Part shown: positions 29,483 to 38,772 of the stretch, in pieces
How the letters are laid out: every line of letters begins with the position of its first letter
Position numbering within the stretch: the stretch's first letter is position 1
Source of the DNA: Duganella sp. CF458
GTDB taxonomy: Bacteria > Pseudomonadota > Gammaproteobacteria > Burkholderiales > Burkholderiaceae_D
Length of the DNA: 64,000 nt
NCBI RefSeq assembly: GCF_900113115.1
Contig: NZ_FOOF01000004.1
Location: forward strand, 62,001 to 126,000
Direction of reading: 5' to 3'
Translations under genes and position numbers: made by a program
The notes under the pieces: model-generated
Database searches by the model: none
What the model saw: the letters and a program-made list of their open reading frames with translations, nothing else
Told to the model about the DNA's origin: nothing

Positions 29483-30154
29483 TTACCCATTTGCCGCCTC
29501 CAGCATATAGCCGAAGCCGCGGATGGTGCGGATGCTGATACCCGCGTCCGCCGTTTTCTGCCGGATGCGCGAGATATAGACTTCCACCGCATTCGGCGTC
29601 ACGTCTTCGCCCCAAGGCAGGATGGCATCGATGATTTGCTGCTTGCTGACTACCCGCGCGCTATGCTGCAGCAGGTATTCCAGCACCGCCCATTCGCGCA
29701 CGGAGAGATCGATCACCGTGTCGCGCACGCGGGCGCGCTTGGCGCCGAGATCCAGCACCAGGGAACCCATTTGCAGCACGCTGGGTCTCGGCGCGTGACG
29801 GCGCGCCAAAGCGCGCAAACGCGCCACCAGTTCCGGCGTGGCGAACGGCTTGACCAGGTAATCATCGGCGCCCAGTTCAAGCCCGCGCACACGGTCTTCC
29901 ACCGCATCGCGTGCCGTCAACAGCAGCACCGGCAGCTGGCTGCCGCGCGCGCGCAAGCGGCGTACCACTTCGAAGCCGTCCAGGCCCGGCAAGCCGATAT
30001 CGAGCACCAGCACGTCGACCGGGCCCGGGCGCTGCAGCATGGCATCGGCTTCGGTGCCGTTTTGCAGCAGCTCCACCTTCATGCCGTGGCCGGACAAGAC
30101 CCGCACCACGCCATCGGCCAATACTGCGTCGTCTTCTACCAGGATTACGTGCAT
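29483..30154 (-). CDS. OmpR-family response regulator
   Basis: A 223-aa protein from the ATG at 30154; the frame extends upstream but there it only translates the tandem repeat. The receiver has the acidic pair EDD (7-9), phospho-acceptor D52 in LVLDIGLPG, the LLTARD threonine and K in LVKPF. The C-terminal winged helix (about 125-220) shows LSVREWAVLEYLLQH and the ending TIRGFGYML. It resembles QseB/TctD regulators. Probable targets include the downstream pilE operon. Confidence 0.92.
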   Translation of the reverse strand: MHVILVEDDAVLADGVVRVLSGHGMKVELLQNGTEADAMLQRPGPVDVLVLDIGLPGLDGFEVVRRLRARGSQLPVLLLTARDAVEDRVRGLELGADDYLVKPFATPELVARLRALARRHAPRPSVLQMGSLVLDLGAKRARVRDTVIDLSVREWAVLEYLLQHSARVVSKQQIIDAILPWGEDVTPNAVEVYISRIRQKTADAGISIRTIRGFGYMLEAANG

Positions 30155-30243
30155 GGAGTGTGGAATGAGTTGATTACCGCGCATTATGCCCCGATTCATC
30201 ACATGGCAACAATTGCCCTGGATCATTATGGCGGCGCCAACGC

Positions 30244-30298
30244 GAAAAAGAGGGACGTACCCCATTTTTCGAAAAAGAGGGACGGACCCCATTTTTTC
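30244..30298. repeat. two tandem copies of a 27-28 bp quasi-palindrome
   Basis: GAAAAAGAGGGACGTACCCC followed by ATTTTTC (30244-30270) is repeated at 30271-30298 as GAAAAAGAGGGACGGACCCC followed by ATTTTTTC. The ends form inverted repeats (GAAAAA with TTTTTC). It lies in the 341-base gap between the response regulator and the Crp-type gene. The rest of that gap (30299-30495) holds an A/T-rich leader with no convincing motif. Probably a dispersed repeat of this genome. Confidence 0.7.
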
Positions 30299-30495
30299 AA
30301 CAGTGCGCCAGCCAAAATTACAATGTTGTAGGACTAGCCTGACAAACTGCCATGTTGCCAGCCTACATGATGGAGGTAACAGGTCTTATGTTCATCTCTC
30401 ACATAGAAAATTAAAGTATTACCAACGCGATCGGCAAGCAGCACCCCTAAGAATGCCGACTGCAATACCGTGTACTTTCGTTCTGTGAGGATAAA

Positions 30496-31305
30496 ATGAA
30501 CAACACTCAACTTAGCGTTTCTGCCAAGAACTCGCTGTCGCAAGCGATGCCGATTGGTTCGACGGAGTTCAAAGTTGCGTCCCGGCCTGTTGTCAGCTAC
30601 AGCGGCGCCCAGCAAAACGAATTGCTGGCAGCCCTCCCACGTGAAGCCCTGGAAGCCCTGTTTGAGCACCTGGAATTGGTGCAATTGCCTTTCGGCAAGG
30701 AATTGTTTGAATTCGGCAGCAAGCTGGAATACGTCTACTTCCCTACCACCGCCATCCTGTCCCTGCTGTACGTGATGGAAGACGGCGCGACCACCGAGAT
30801 CGCCGTGGTCGGCCATGAGGGCGTGGTGGGGGTGTCGATGTTTGCCGGCGAGCGCGCCATGAGCACCGCCGTGGTGCAAAGCGCCGGCTACGGCTACCGC
30901 CTGAAGGCGCAAGCCCTGCGCGACGCCTTCAATCAGGGCGGCGCCCTGCCCCAGCTGCTGATGCGCTACAACGCTGCCTTGTTCGCCCAGATGGCCCAGA
31001 ACGCCGTCGGCGGCCGCCACAGCTCGATCGAGCAGAAGCTGTGCCGCTGGCTGCTGGATCGCCTGGACCGCTCGGCAAGCAACGAACTGAAGGTGACCCA
31101 GGAAATGATTTCGATCATGCTGGGTGTGCGCCGCGAATCGATCACCGCCGCAGCCGGCAAGCTGCAGGAAGACGGCATGATCACCTACCGCCGCGGCAAC
31201 ATCACCGTCATTGACCGTGAAGGTCTGGAACGTTATGCGGGCGAGTGCTATAAGGTGGCGAAAGTTGAGTATGATCGCCTGCTCGCTGATGTAGCTTGCT
31301 GCTAG
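30496..31305 (+). CDS. Crp/Fnr-family transcriptional regulator
   Basis: A 269-aa protein; GAGGA lies seven bases before the ATG. Residues about 45-165 form a cyclic-nucleotide-binding-type beta roll (LVQLPFGKELFEFGSKLEYV and IAVVGHEGVVGVSMF). Residues about 185-250 are a winged helix-turn-helix (VTQEMISIMLGVRRESITAA). The FNR iron-sulfur cysteines are absent, and the cAMP-contact arginine-serine pair is not evident, so the signal is unknown. The 3' end overlaps the convergent kinase gene by 98 bases. Confidence 0.88.
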   Translation: MNNTQLSVSAKNSLSQAMPIGSTEFKVASRPVVSYSGAQQNELLAALPREALEALFEHLELVQLPFGKELFEFGSKLEYVYFPTTAILSLLYVMEDGATTEIAVVGHEGVVGVSMFAGERAMSTAVVQSAGYGYRLKAQALRDAFNQGGALPQLLMRYNAALFAQMAQNAVGGRHSSIEQKLCRWLLDRLDRSASNELKVTQEMISIMLGVRRESITAAAGKLQEDGMITYRRGNITVIDREGLERYAGECYKVAKVEYDRLLADVACC

Positions 31306-32746
31306 GATGCAGCACTGCCGGGGGCACGCCTGCAGGGCGCTGGCCCCGGCCCCTCAGGGGAATATACACCTCGATGCAGGTTCCCCGGTCACCCCGCCCA
31401 CGGCGGATATTCAATATCCCGCCCAGCAACAAAGCCCGCTCCCGCATCCCCAACAAGCCATGCGACATTGGCTTGGCCAGCGTCGGCGCGGCAATCCCGA
31501 TCCCGTCGTCGATAATCCGCAGCACCAGCATATCGTCGCGTTGCAGCTTGAGCGAGACGTTGACATGGCCAGCCTTGGCGTATTTGCGGATATTGGTCAG
31601 CGATTCCTGCACGATGCGGAACAAGGCGATCGACAGGCTGCTGTCGCCGGCCTTGGCCACGGCATCGATATCGGTGCCGATCTCGGTCTCGCATGGAATA
31701 TTGGTCATGCGCGTGAAGTCTTCGCAGTAGCTGTCGATGGCCGCGCACAGGCCCAGGTTGTCCAGCAGGCTTGGGCGCAGGTCTTCGATGATGCGGCGCT
31801 TCAGTTCCACCGTATCGACCAGGGTGCCGCGCGCACGGCGCAACTGGGCCGCCAGTTCCGGGTTGGTTTTTTGCAGCTGGTGCGCGACTGCCGCGATATC
31901 CATGCTGATCGAGGTCAGGTTGGCCCCCATCTCGTCATGCAGTTCGCGCGACAGGCGCATCTTTTCTTCTTCGCTGATCGAGATCAGGTGGCGCGACAGC
32001 ACGGATAGCTGCTCGGTACGCTGCTGGACCATCGATTCCAGGCTTTCGTTCGACAGCTGCAGCGCATGCTCCACCGCCGCCCGGTGCACGAAGCTGCGCC
32101 GCACCAGCTGGTAGAACATCACCAGCACCACAATGGCAATGGCATTGATGCCGGCCCCCATCACGACCGCCTTCTGGTATTCCTGGTAGAAGCTGGCGGC
32201 GCGCGCCGACATCGCTTCGCCCTGCTCGCGCACCATGATCACCACTTGCAGCCGGATCTCGTCCATGCCGCTGCGTTCGTCGCTGACCTTGGCGATGTTG
32301 ACGATATCGTCCAGCCCACCGTGCTTGTAGACTTCGATCGCCTGGGTCAGGGTGGCAACGCGCTTGCGCACCAGCACCTGCAACTGCTGCAGGTTCTTCA
32401 GCTGGATCGGGTTATTGGCGAGCAGTTTCTCCAGCTCGCGGAACTGGTGTTCGGATTCGGTCACCACCGAGCGCGTCGGCCCGAGGTAAGTCTCCTTGCC
32501 GGAGATGAAATAACCGCGCGCGCTGCTGTCGGCATCCAAGACCAGCACATTCAGGTACTGCAGGCGCTCGGCCACGCGCGAGCTGAGTGCCAATTGCTCA
32601 TTGGCACCCTTCAGGGATTGCAGGTTATGGAACAGGCTGAAACCGTTGACGATCAGGATCAGCGCGCAAGTGACGCACAATAGCGTTTTATACAGCGGCA
32701 GCCGGTGCCGGGGCGCTGGTTCGATGGTGAAGTACATTTTCCCCAT
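31208..32746 (-). CDS. NarX-type sensor histidine kinase with CHASE3-like domain
   Basis: A 512-aa kinase. Membrane helices at about 20-42 and 195-215 enclose a helical CHASE3-like sensor (DADSSARGYFISGKETYLG). The HisKA_3 box is SRELHDEMGANLTSISMD, and the HATPase has DDGIGI and GLLGMRERALLLGG. After the ATPase domain (which ends near EVYIPLRGRG) there are about 45 further residues, rich in Pro, Ser and His, encoded over the end of the convergent Crp-type gene; this tail may be a by-product of a lost stop codon. Partner of the NarL-type regulator encoded 72 bases upstream on the same strand. Confidence 0.9.
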   Translation of the reverse strand: MGKMYFTIEPAPRHRLPLYKTLLCVTCALILIVNGFSLFHNLQSLKGANEQLALSSRVAERLQYLNVLVLDADSSARGYFISGKETYLGPTRSVVTESEHQFRELEKLLANNPIQLKNLQQLQVLVRKRVATLTQAIEVYKHGGLDDIVNIAKVSDERSGMDEIRLQVVIMVREQGEAMSARAASFYQEYQKAVVMGAGINAIAIVVLVMFYQLVRRSFVHRAAVEHALQLSNESLESMVQQRTEQLSVLSRHLISISEEEKMRLSRELHDEMGANLTSISMDIAAVAHQLQKTNPELAAQLRRARGTLVDTVELKRRIIEDLRPSLLDNLGLCAAIDSYCEDFTRMTNIPCETEIGTDIDAVAKAGDSSLSIALFRIVQESLTNIRKYAKAGHVNVSLKLQRDDMLVLRIIDDGIGIAAPTLAKPMSHGLLGMRERALLLGGILNIRRGRGDRGTCIEVYIPLRGRGQRPAGVPPAVLHPSSKLHQRAGDHTQLSPPYSTRPHNVPDLHGQ

Positions 32747-32818
32747 TATAGACCCGCAGCAAGATGCTGCCGCACGGAAAGCTAATTGTGCAGCACCGCA
32801 AAAATGTAACCAGACGTA

Positions 32819-33451
32819 TCAGTCCAGCAAGTTGTTCTTCATTGCGTAGTACGTCAAGTCACTATTCGACTGCAAGCCCATCTTCTCCATAATGCGCGTG
32901 CGATACGTACTGACAGTCTTGATGCTCAGCGAAAGTGCCGTGCCGATATCGGACACGGTGGCGCCGCGCGCCAGGCGCAGGAACACCTGGAACTCACGGT
33001 CCGACAGCTCCGTATGCAGGGCCGTATTCGGGTCGCGGTCGAAGCTCTGCGCCAGCAGCTCGCCCACCTGCGAGCTGACATAACGGCGGCCCTGGTGCAC
33101 GGTGCGCACGGCGTTGATCAGCTCTTCCGCCTCGCATTCCTTGTTCAGGTACCCGTTGGCACCCATCTTGAACAGGTTGAGCGCATATTGCTGGGCTGGA
33201 TAGCCGGACAGGATCAGCACCGGCAAGTCCGGCTGGCCCTGGCGGATGGTACGCAGAGTATCGATACCGCTCTGGTCCGGCATGGCGATGTCAAGCAACA
33301 GCACATCGCACACTTCCTTGCGTGCGATGTCGAGCGCCTCGCGCCCGGTACTCCCTTCGGCGACTACGCTGAATTCGTCCGACGACGAAAAGATTTGCTT
33401 GAAACCCGCCCGTACAATCTGGTGGTCATCACAGATGGCTACGCGAATCAT
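32819..33451 (-). CDS. NarL/LuxR-family response regulator
   Basis: A 210-aa protein with receiver domain (DD at 8-9, phospho-acceptor D54 in LLLDIAMPDQ, K in LNKE) and a LuxR-type helix-turn-helix at about 145-205 (LSDREFQVFLRLARGATVSD, KTVSTYRTRIMEKMGL). It precedes the NarX-type kinase gene, with which it should form a two-component pair. Confidence 0.92.
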   Translation of the reverse strand: MIRVAICDDHQIVRAGFKQIFSSSDEFSVVAEGSTGREALDIARKEVCDVLLLDIAMPDQSGIDTLRTIRQGQPDLPVLILSGYPAQQYALNLFKMGANGYLNKECEAEELINAVRTVHQGRRYVSSQVGELLAQSFDRDPNTALHTELSDREFQVFLRLARGATVSDIGTALSLSIKTVSTYRTRIMEKMGLQSNSDLTYYAMKNNLLD

Positions 33452-33569
33452 TGTCTTCCCTCTTGAATTCCTAGCTTGGGAACGGAGCCAGCGTCTGCAG
33501 TATCACTAGCAAAATCATAACGTTAATATTGTAGCACCAATGGTTTAACAGTTTAGCCGAGTCTAACCG

Positions 33570-33594
33570 AAAAAAAGGACGCCTAAGCGCCCTT
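33570..33594 (-). terminator. terminator of the pheST-ihfA-merR transcript
   Basis: On the minus strand AGGGCGC and GCGTCCT pair around TTAG, followed by seven T residues. It lies 12 bases after the MerR-type gene. Confidence 0.8.
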
Positions 33595-33605
33595 GCTACA
33601 GCTGC

Positions 33606-34004
33606 TTACAACTTTAGTAGCGCGAGGATGCTTTGCAGCTCGCTGCGCAGCATCTCGTGGTCCAGCGGCGCCGCTTCGTGTGCCATGCCGGGAGTTTCAT
33701 CATACTCGCCTTGCGCCGAATCGGCAGCGCGGCTATCGAGTTTGTTGCGGGCACCGCTGATGGTGAAGCCCTGCTCGTACAGCAGCTCGCGGATACGGCG
33801 GATCAGCAGCACTTCATGATGCTGGTAGTAGCGGCGGTTACCGCGCCGCTTGACCGGTTTTAGCTGGGTGAATTCCTGTTCCCAATAGCGCAGCACGTGC
33901 GGCTTGACGCCGCATAATTCGCTCACTTCGCCAATGGTGAAATAGCGTTTCGCCGGAATCGGCGGCAACACCACCAGGTCTGCCTTGCCAGGACGGTCGG
34001 TCAT
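33606..34004 (-). CDS. MerR-family transcriptional regulator
   Basis: A 132-aa protein with an N-terminal MerR winged helix (YFTIGEVSELCGVKPHVLRY, then RRYYQHHEVLLIRRIRELLY). The C-terminal part is short and helical with no cysteines that would bind metal. A MerR gene directly after ihfA is conserved in many proteobacteria. Target unknown. Confidence 0.9.
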   Translation of the reverse strand: MTDRPGKADLVVLPPIPAKRYFTIGEVSELCGVKPHVLRYWEQEFTQLKPVKRRGNRRYYQHHEVLLIRRIRELLYEQGFTISGARNKLDSRAADSAQGEYDETPGMAHEAAPLDHEMLRSELQSILALLKL

Positions 34005-34021
34005 TCACGCACCCGCGCAGC

Positions 34022-34369
34022 TCAGGATGCACGCGCCGTGCCGGCGCTGTCTTCGACCATGCCTTTCAGCTTTTGGCTGGCGTGGAAGGTCACCACACGG
34101 CGTGCCGTGATCGGGATCTCCTCGCCGGTTTTCGGATTGCGGCCGGGACGCTGCGGTTTATCGCGCAACTGGAAGTTGCCGAACCCCGACAGCTTCACCG
34201 CTTCGCCCCGCTCCAGCGCGTTGCGGATCTCGTCGAAGAAGGTTTCGACCATGTCCTTGGCCTCGCGCTTGTTCAGGCCCACTTGTTCGAACAAGAGTTC
34301 GGCCAGTTCTGCCTTGGTCAGCGTAGGCAAATCTTTTTCAGCTTCCTGGCGTACCTTGGCATTCTGCAT
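34022..34369 (-). CDS. ihfA: integration host factor subunit alpha
   Basis: The start is uncertain. The ATG at 34369 gives 115 aa; the frame runs on to an ATG at 34462 (146 aa) that abuts a hairpin and has no ribosome-binding site. The body matches Ihf[59 protein letters not shown]. It forms a DNA-bending heterodimer with IhfB. It follows pheT, as in other proteobacteria. Confidence 0.93.
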   Translation of the reverse strand: MQNAKVRQEAEKDLPTLTKAELAELLFEQVGLNKREAKDMVETFFDEIRNALERGEAVKLSGFGNFQLRDKPQRPGRNPKTGEEIPITARRVVTFHASQKLKGMVEDSAGTARAS

Positions 34370-34462
34370 TGCGCTGTGCAGTTCAGCGTCCAATGCGGAT
34401 TCAAGTACGGCGGAATCGACGTCGTTATTGTTAATTTTGCTGCCCTGCCTTTTAAAGTACAT

Positions 34463-34483
34463 GAGTCCGGCAGTGCCGGACTC
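34463..34483 (-). repeat. 10-bp inverted repeat between pheT and ihfA
   Basis: GAGTCCGGCA and TGCCGGACTC flank a single base. No T-run follows, so it is more likely an RNA-processing or attenuation hairpin than a terminator. Confidence 0.6.
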
Positions 34484-34506
34484 GCTGGTGTTGCTGAAAA
34501 ATTAAA

Positions 34507-36933
34507 TCAAGCCCGCAGTTTTGCACCGTGTGCCAGGACAACATGGGCGGTCAAAGTCTTCATCAACTCGTCCACTACATCGTCCTGCAGGGTGTTTTGA
34601 GTATCTTGCAAGCTAAAGCGGAAAGCAAGCGATTTTTCGTCGCCTTCCAAGCCTTGGCCGCGATATTCATCAAACAAAACAATGGCTTGCACAATGCGCC
34701 CTTGAGCATGGGCCGTGACGGCGCCGTTGAAGGCGTCGAGCAGGTCCTGCACTGGAACGGCTTGTTTCACCACCAGGGCGACGTCGCGCGTGGTGCCAGG
34801 GAATTTTGAAATCTCTTCATATTCTGGCACGTCGCGTTGCTGTAGCGCAACGGCGTCAACTTCGAACAGGACCGGCGCCTTCGGCAAGTCATACTTTTGC
34901 AGCCAGCGCGGATGCAGTTCGCCGATGAAGCCGATCACTTTTCCATCCAGTTCCACCGAAGCGGCACGGCCTGGGTGCAGGGCCGGGTGCGCCAGTTTGG
35001 CAAAACGCAGCTGGCGTGGGGCGAACAGGGCTTCCAGGTCCGCCTTGACGTCGAAGAAGTCGACGTCGCGGGCTTTCTGGCCCCACTGCTCGTCGGCTGC
35101 CGGGCCGTAGGCCATGGCGGCGACGCGCTGCGGCTGGTCGTAACCGGCCACGGTCACCGGTCCATCCTGCACCGAAGCGTCGCGCTTGAAGATGGCGCCC
35201 ACCTCGAACAGGCGCACGCGCGGCTGCTTGCGGTTGACGTTGTAGCGCACATTGGCGACCAGGCTGCCAATTAGGCTCGAACGCATGACCGACATCTGGG
35301 ATGCGATCGGGTTCTGCAACTTGATCGGGCTGTCGTTGCCGTTGAAGTCCAGCTCCCACTGCGCTTCCACAAAGCTCATGTTGACCACTTCCTGGAAGCC
35401 CAGGTCGGCCAGCTGGTGGCGCACGGCGAAGATCGAGCGGGTGTTTTCCGGCGCGATCAGCATCTCCGCTGCAGCCACCGGCGGCATGGTCGGGATGTTT
35501 TCGAAGCCGTACACGCGGGCCACTTCTTCGATCAGGTCTTCTTCGATTTCGATGTCGAAGCGGTAGCTTGGCGCGATGACGCTGAATACACTGTCAGCCA
35601 GCGTGAACTCGAGGCCAAGGCGCCTGAAGATGTCAGCGACCATCTCGTCGTTCAGCGCAACGCCGATCACCTTCGCGGCACGGGCGGTGCGCATCTTGAC
35701 CGGCTCGCGCTGCGGCAGGTTGACGACCTGGTCGTCAATGGCGCCGACCTTGGTGTCAGCGGTGCCGCAGATCTCAACCAGCAGCGCGGTGATACGCTCC
35801 AGGTGTTCCGGGATCGAGGCGAAGTCCACGCCGCGTTCGAAGCGGTGTGCCGCATCGGTCGAGAAGTTGTATTTGCGGGCGCGGCCCTGGATCGCGCTCG
35901 GCCACCAGAACGCAGCTTCCAGGTAGATGTTGGTGGTGTCGTCCGACACGGCGGTGGCGTCGCCGCCCATGATGCCGGCCAACGATTCCAGTTCCTTGTC
36001 GTCGGCGATCACGCCAACCCATTCATCGACTTCGATGGTGTTGCCGTTCAAGAGCTTGATCTGCTCGCCCTTCTTGCCCCAGCGGACGTCCAGCGAACCG
36101 TGGATCTTATCCAGGTCGAACACGTGCGAAGGACGGCCCATCTCCAGCATCACGTAGTTGGAGATATCCACCAGCGCCGATACAGGACGCTGGCCGCTGC
36201 GCTCCAGGCGCTGCTTCATCCAGGCCGGGGTTTCCGCTTTCGCGTTCAGGCCACGGATCACACGGCCGGCGAAACGGCCGCACAGGTCCGGCGCGGACAC
36301 CTTCACCGCCAGCTTCTCGTCCAGCGTGACCGGCACGATGCGGTTCTGCGGCAGGCTCAGTTGCGAGCCGGTCAGGGCCGCTACCTCGCGTGCCACGCCC
36401 AGCACCGACAGGCAGTCCGCCTTGTTCGGGGTCAGCTTGATGGTGAACTTCAGGTCGTTCAGCGCGAAGTAGTCGCGGATGTTCTGGCCGATCGGCGCGT
36501 CGTCCGGCAGCTCGATCAGGCCGCCATGATCTTCCGACAGCTTCAGTTCGCGCGCGGAGCACAGCATGCCCTGCGACTCGACGCCGCGCAGCTGGCCAAC
36601 CTTGATTTCGAACGGCTTGCCGTCGGCGCCCGGCGGCAGCACGGCGCCGGCCATGGCGCATGCCACTTTCAGGCCTGGGCGCACGTTCGGCGCGCCGCAA
36701 ACGATGTTCAGCAGCGTGCCGGTGCCCACGTCGACCTGGCAGACGTTCAGGCGGTCGGCGTTCGGGTGCTTGGCGGTTTCGCGCACGTGGCCAACGACCA
36801 CGTTGGTGAATGGCGGAGCGACAGGATCGATGTCTTCGACTTCAAGGCCGGACATGGTCAGCATGTGTGCCAGTTCATCCGAAGTCATCTTCGGATCGAC
36901 CATCGTGCGCAGCCAGTTTTCAGAGAATTGCAT
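34507..36933 (-). CDS. pheT: phenylalanyl-tRNA synthetase beta subunit
   Basis: An 808-aa protein with the usual PheT domains: N-terminal tRNA-binding (OB) domain (about 40-150, VVGHV...[13 protein letters not shown]), B3/B4 editing domain, B5 domains and the C-terminal anticodon-binding domain ([12 protein letters not shown], and the ending [16 protein letters not shown]). It forms the alpha2-beta2 enzyme with PheS, encoded 21 bases upstream. Confidence 0.97.
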   Translation of the reverse strand: MQFSENWLRTMVDPKMTSDELAHMLTMSGLEVEDIDPVAPPFTNVVVGHVRETAKHPNADRLNVCQVDVGTGTLLNIVCGAPNVRPGLKVACAMAGAVLPPGADGKPFEIKVGQLRGVESQGMLCSARELKLSEDHGGLIELPDDAPIGQNIRDYFALNDLKFTIKLTPNKADCLSVLGVAREVAALTGSQLSLPQNRIVPVTLDEKLAVKVSAPDLCGRFAGRVIRGLNAKAETPAWMKQRLERSGQRPVSALVDISNYVMLEMGRPSHVFDLDKIHGSLDVRWGKKGEQIKLLNGNTIEVDEWVGVIADDKELESLAGIMGGDATAVSDDTTNIYLEAAFWWPSAIQGRARKYNFSTDAAHRFERGVDFASIPEHLERITALLVEICGTADTKVGAIDDQVVNLPQREPVKMRTARAAKVIGVALNDEMVADIFRRLGLEFTLADSVFSVIAPSYRFDIEIEEDLIEEVARVYGFENIPTMPPVAAAEMLIAPENTRSIFAVRHQLADLGFQEVVNMSFVEAQWELDFNGNDSPIKLQNPIASQMSVMRSSLIGSLVANVRYNVNRKQPRVRLFEVGAIFKRDASVQDGPVTVAGYDQPQRVAAMAYGPAADEQWGQKARDVDFFDVKADLEALFAPRQLRFAKLAHPALHPGRAASVELDGKVIGFIGELHPRWLQKYDLPKAPVLFEVDAVALQQRDVPEYEEISKFPGTTRDVALVVKQAVPVQDLLDAFNGAVTAHAQGRIVQAIVLFDEYRGQGLEGDEKSLAFRFSLQDTQNTLQDDVVDELMKTLTAHVVLAHGAKLRA

Positions 36934-36954
36934 GTTCTTGTGCCTTCGTATTCT

Positions 36955-37971
36955 TTAGTTGAACTGTTTCAGGAAGCGCAGGTCGCCTTCGTAGAACAGG
37001 CGCAAGTCATTGACTCCATAGCGCAGCATGGTCAAGCGCTCAAGGCCGGAGCCGAACGCGAAGCCAATGTACTTCTCGGGATCGAGCCCAAAGTTGCGCA
37101 CCACGTTCGGATGCACCTGGCCGGAGCCGGACACTTCCAGCCAGCGGCCCTTCAGCGGGCCGCTGCCGAAGGCGATGTCGATCTCCGCCGAAGGTTCGGT
37201 GAACGGGAAATACGAGGGACGGAAGCGCACTTGCAGGTCGTCCGTCTCAAAGAAAGCTTTAACAAAATTCAGGTACACGCCCTTCAGGTCGGCGAAGGAA
37301 ATGTCTTCCGCGATCCACAGGCCTTCAACCTGGTGGAACATCGGCGAGTGGGTCGCATCGGAGTCGACGCGATAGGTGCGGCCCGGCGCGATCACCTTGA
37401 TTGGCGGCTTGTTGTTGCGGGCGTAGCGCACCTGCATCGGCGAGGTGTGGGTACGCAGCAGCAGCGGCTTGCCGGTGCTGTCGTTGCCTTCAACGTAGAA
37501 GGTGTCCTGCATCGAACGCGCAGGATGGTTCTCGGGCGAATTCAGTGCGGTGAAGTTGGTCCAGTCGGTTTCGATTTCAGGGCCGGCGGCGACGTCGAAG
37601 CCGATCGAGCGGAAGATCTCTTCCACGCGCTCCCAGGTGCGCATCACAGGATGGATGCCGCCTTTGGAACGGCCACGGCCCGGCAGCGAGACGTCGATCG
37701 CTTCAGCATTCAGGCGCAGTTGCAGTTGCGCTTCGGCCAGGGCATCGCGGCGCGCGGTCAGCGCGGACTCGATCTGCACCTTGGCGGCGTTGATCAGGGC
37801 GCCCTGCGCCTTCTTCTCTTCAGGGTCCAGCTTGCCCAGGCCCTTCATCATTTCGGTGATCTGGCCAGTCTTGCCAAGGTACTTGGCTTTGGCGTTTTCA
37901 AGTGCTGCAGCGTCTACGGCGGCGAGGAAGTCAGCCTGCGCGGAGACGACGAGTTGTTCGAGCGAGTTCAT
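36955..37971 (-). CDS. pheS: phenylalanyl-tRNA synthetase alpha subunit
   Basis: A 338-aa class II synthetase catalytic subunit. Coiled N-terminus (about 1-90), then the motif 2 region ([40 protein letters not shown]) and motif 3 ([20 protein letters not shown]). Between it and rplT is a hairpin with a T-run that may attenuate expression. Confidence 0.97.
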   Translation of the reverse strand: MNSLEQLVVSAQADFLAAVDAAALENAKAKYLGKTGQITEMMKGLGKLDPEEKKAQGALINAAKVQIESALTARRDALAEAQLQLRLNAEAIDVSLPGRGRSKGGIHPVMRTWERVEEIFRSIGFDVAAGPEIETDWTNFTALNSPENHPARSMQDTFYVEGNDSTGKPLLLRTHTSPMQVRYARNNKPPIKVIAPGRTYRVDSDATHSPMFHQVEGLWIAEDISFADLKGVYLNFVKAFFETDDLQVRFRPSYFPFTEPSAEIDIAFGSGPLKGRWLEVSGSGQVHPNVVRNFGLDPEKYIGFAFGSGLERLTMLRYGVNDLRLFYEGDLRFLKQFN

Positions 37972-37997
37972 CCGACTTTTTTCCTGTTTTGGAAATT

Positions 37998-38028
37998 AAA
38001 AACGGGACATAGCTAAGCCATGTCCCGC
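37998..38028 (-). terminator. terminator/attenuator between rplT and pheS
   Basis: On the minus strand CGGGACAT and ATGTCCCG form a stem around about nine bases, followed by GTTTTTAATTT. I looked for a Phe-rich leader peptide before it and found none, so ordinary attenuation by PheRS is not supported. Confidence 0.7.
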
Positions 38029-38070
38029 TTCTTATGAACGCTGCCCGGAGACAGCGCACATCACTGGCAA

Positions 38071-38430
38071 TTAAGCAGCGATCTTGGCTTTGACGACGTT
38101 GACAATCGCTGCAAACGCAGGCTTGTCCATCACAGCCATATCAGCCAGGACCTTACGGTCCAGTTCAATAGCGGCCTTCTTCAGACCGTTCATGAACACG
38201 CTGTAGGTCACGCCGTGTTCGCGGGCAGCCGCGTTGATACGGGTGATCCACAGGGCGCGGAAGACGCGCTTCTTGTTACGACGGTCGCGGTATGCGTACT
38301 GGCCAGCGCGCATCACTGCTTGCTTGGCAATACGGAATACTTTGCTGCGACGACCGCGGTAACCCTTGGCCAGGTTCAGTACTTTTTTATGACGGGCACG
38401 TGCAGTAACCCCACGTTTTACTCGAGGCAT
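38071..38430 (-). CDS. rplT: 50S ribosomal protein L20
   Basis: A 119-aa basic protein of standard length, with [20 protein letters not shown] at the start and [16 protein letters not shown]. It binds 23S rRNA early in 50S assembly and often autoregulates the rpmI-rplT transcript. It follows rpmI by 28 bases. Confidence 0.98.
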   Translation of the reverse strand: MPRVKRGVTARARHKKVLNLAKGYRGRRSKVFRIAKQAVMRAGQYAYRDRRNKKRVFRALWITRINAAAREHGVTYSVFMNGLKKAAIELDRKVLADMAVMDKPAFAAIVNVVKAKIAA

Positions 38431-38458
38431 AGTAGCTCCTTAAATAATGAGTGTGAGA

Positions 38459-38656
38459 TTAAGCGGATGGCATCATACGCAGAACGCTAGTCACGTCCGA
38501 CGCATTGATGTTACGGGTGCCGCGCAGTTGACGCTTGTTTTTGGTGGTCTTCTTGGTCAGGATGTGACGCTTGAAAGCCATACCGGATTTAACGGTACCA
38601 CCTGGGCGAACGCGGAAACGTTTCTTCGCGCTGCTCTTAGTTTTCATTTTTGGCAT
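38459..38656 (-). CDS. rpmI: 50S ribosomal protein L35
   Basis: A 65-aa protein from the ATG at 38656, with GGAG eight bases upstream; the longer open frame is not used. It begins [20 protein letters not shown] and ends [15 protein letters not shown]. It is separated from infC by an unrelated gene and so depends on its own promoter. Confidence 0.97.
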   Translation of the reverse strand: MPKMKTKSSAKKRFRVRPGGTVKSGMAFKRHILTKKTTKNKRQLRGTRNINASDVTSVLRMMPSA

Positions 38657-38735
38657 GTGAATGCTCCAAATATGCCGGATTGTAGGTGGCAGCACTTCGC
38701 TGCACTTTTGGCGCCTACTCTCACGGGAACCCGGG

Positions 38736-38763
38736 AGTATAGCACAACTCGGGCGCGGGGCAA
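38736..38763 (-). promoter_or_regulatory. sigma70 promoter for rpmI-rplT
   Basis: On the minus strand TTGCCC (38763-38758) and TATACT (38741-38736) are 16 bases apart, about 80 bases before rpmI. The -35 lies ten bases after the stop of the inserted TPR/TonB_C gene. Confidence 0.65.
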
Positions 38764-38772
38764 CTAACTTGC

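Noticed and set aside
30155-30292. N-terminal extension of the OmpR-type regulator
   Set aside because: The added residues translate the tandem repeat (two VPLFR units) and precede the conserved receiver start MHVILVEDD.
35416-38016. Long open frame antisense to pheT and pheS
   Set aside because: Spans two housekeeping genes and their junction; low-complexity product.
38031-38060. Possible leader peptide before pheS
   Set aside because: The short frame MCAVSGQRS has no phenylalanine, so classical Phe attenuation is not supported.
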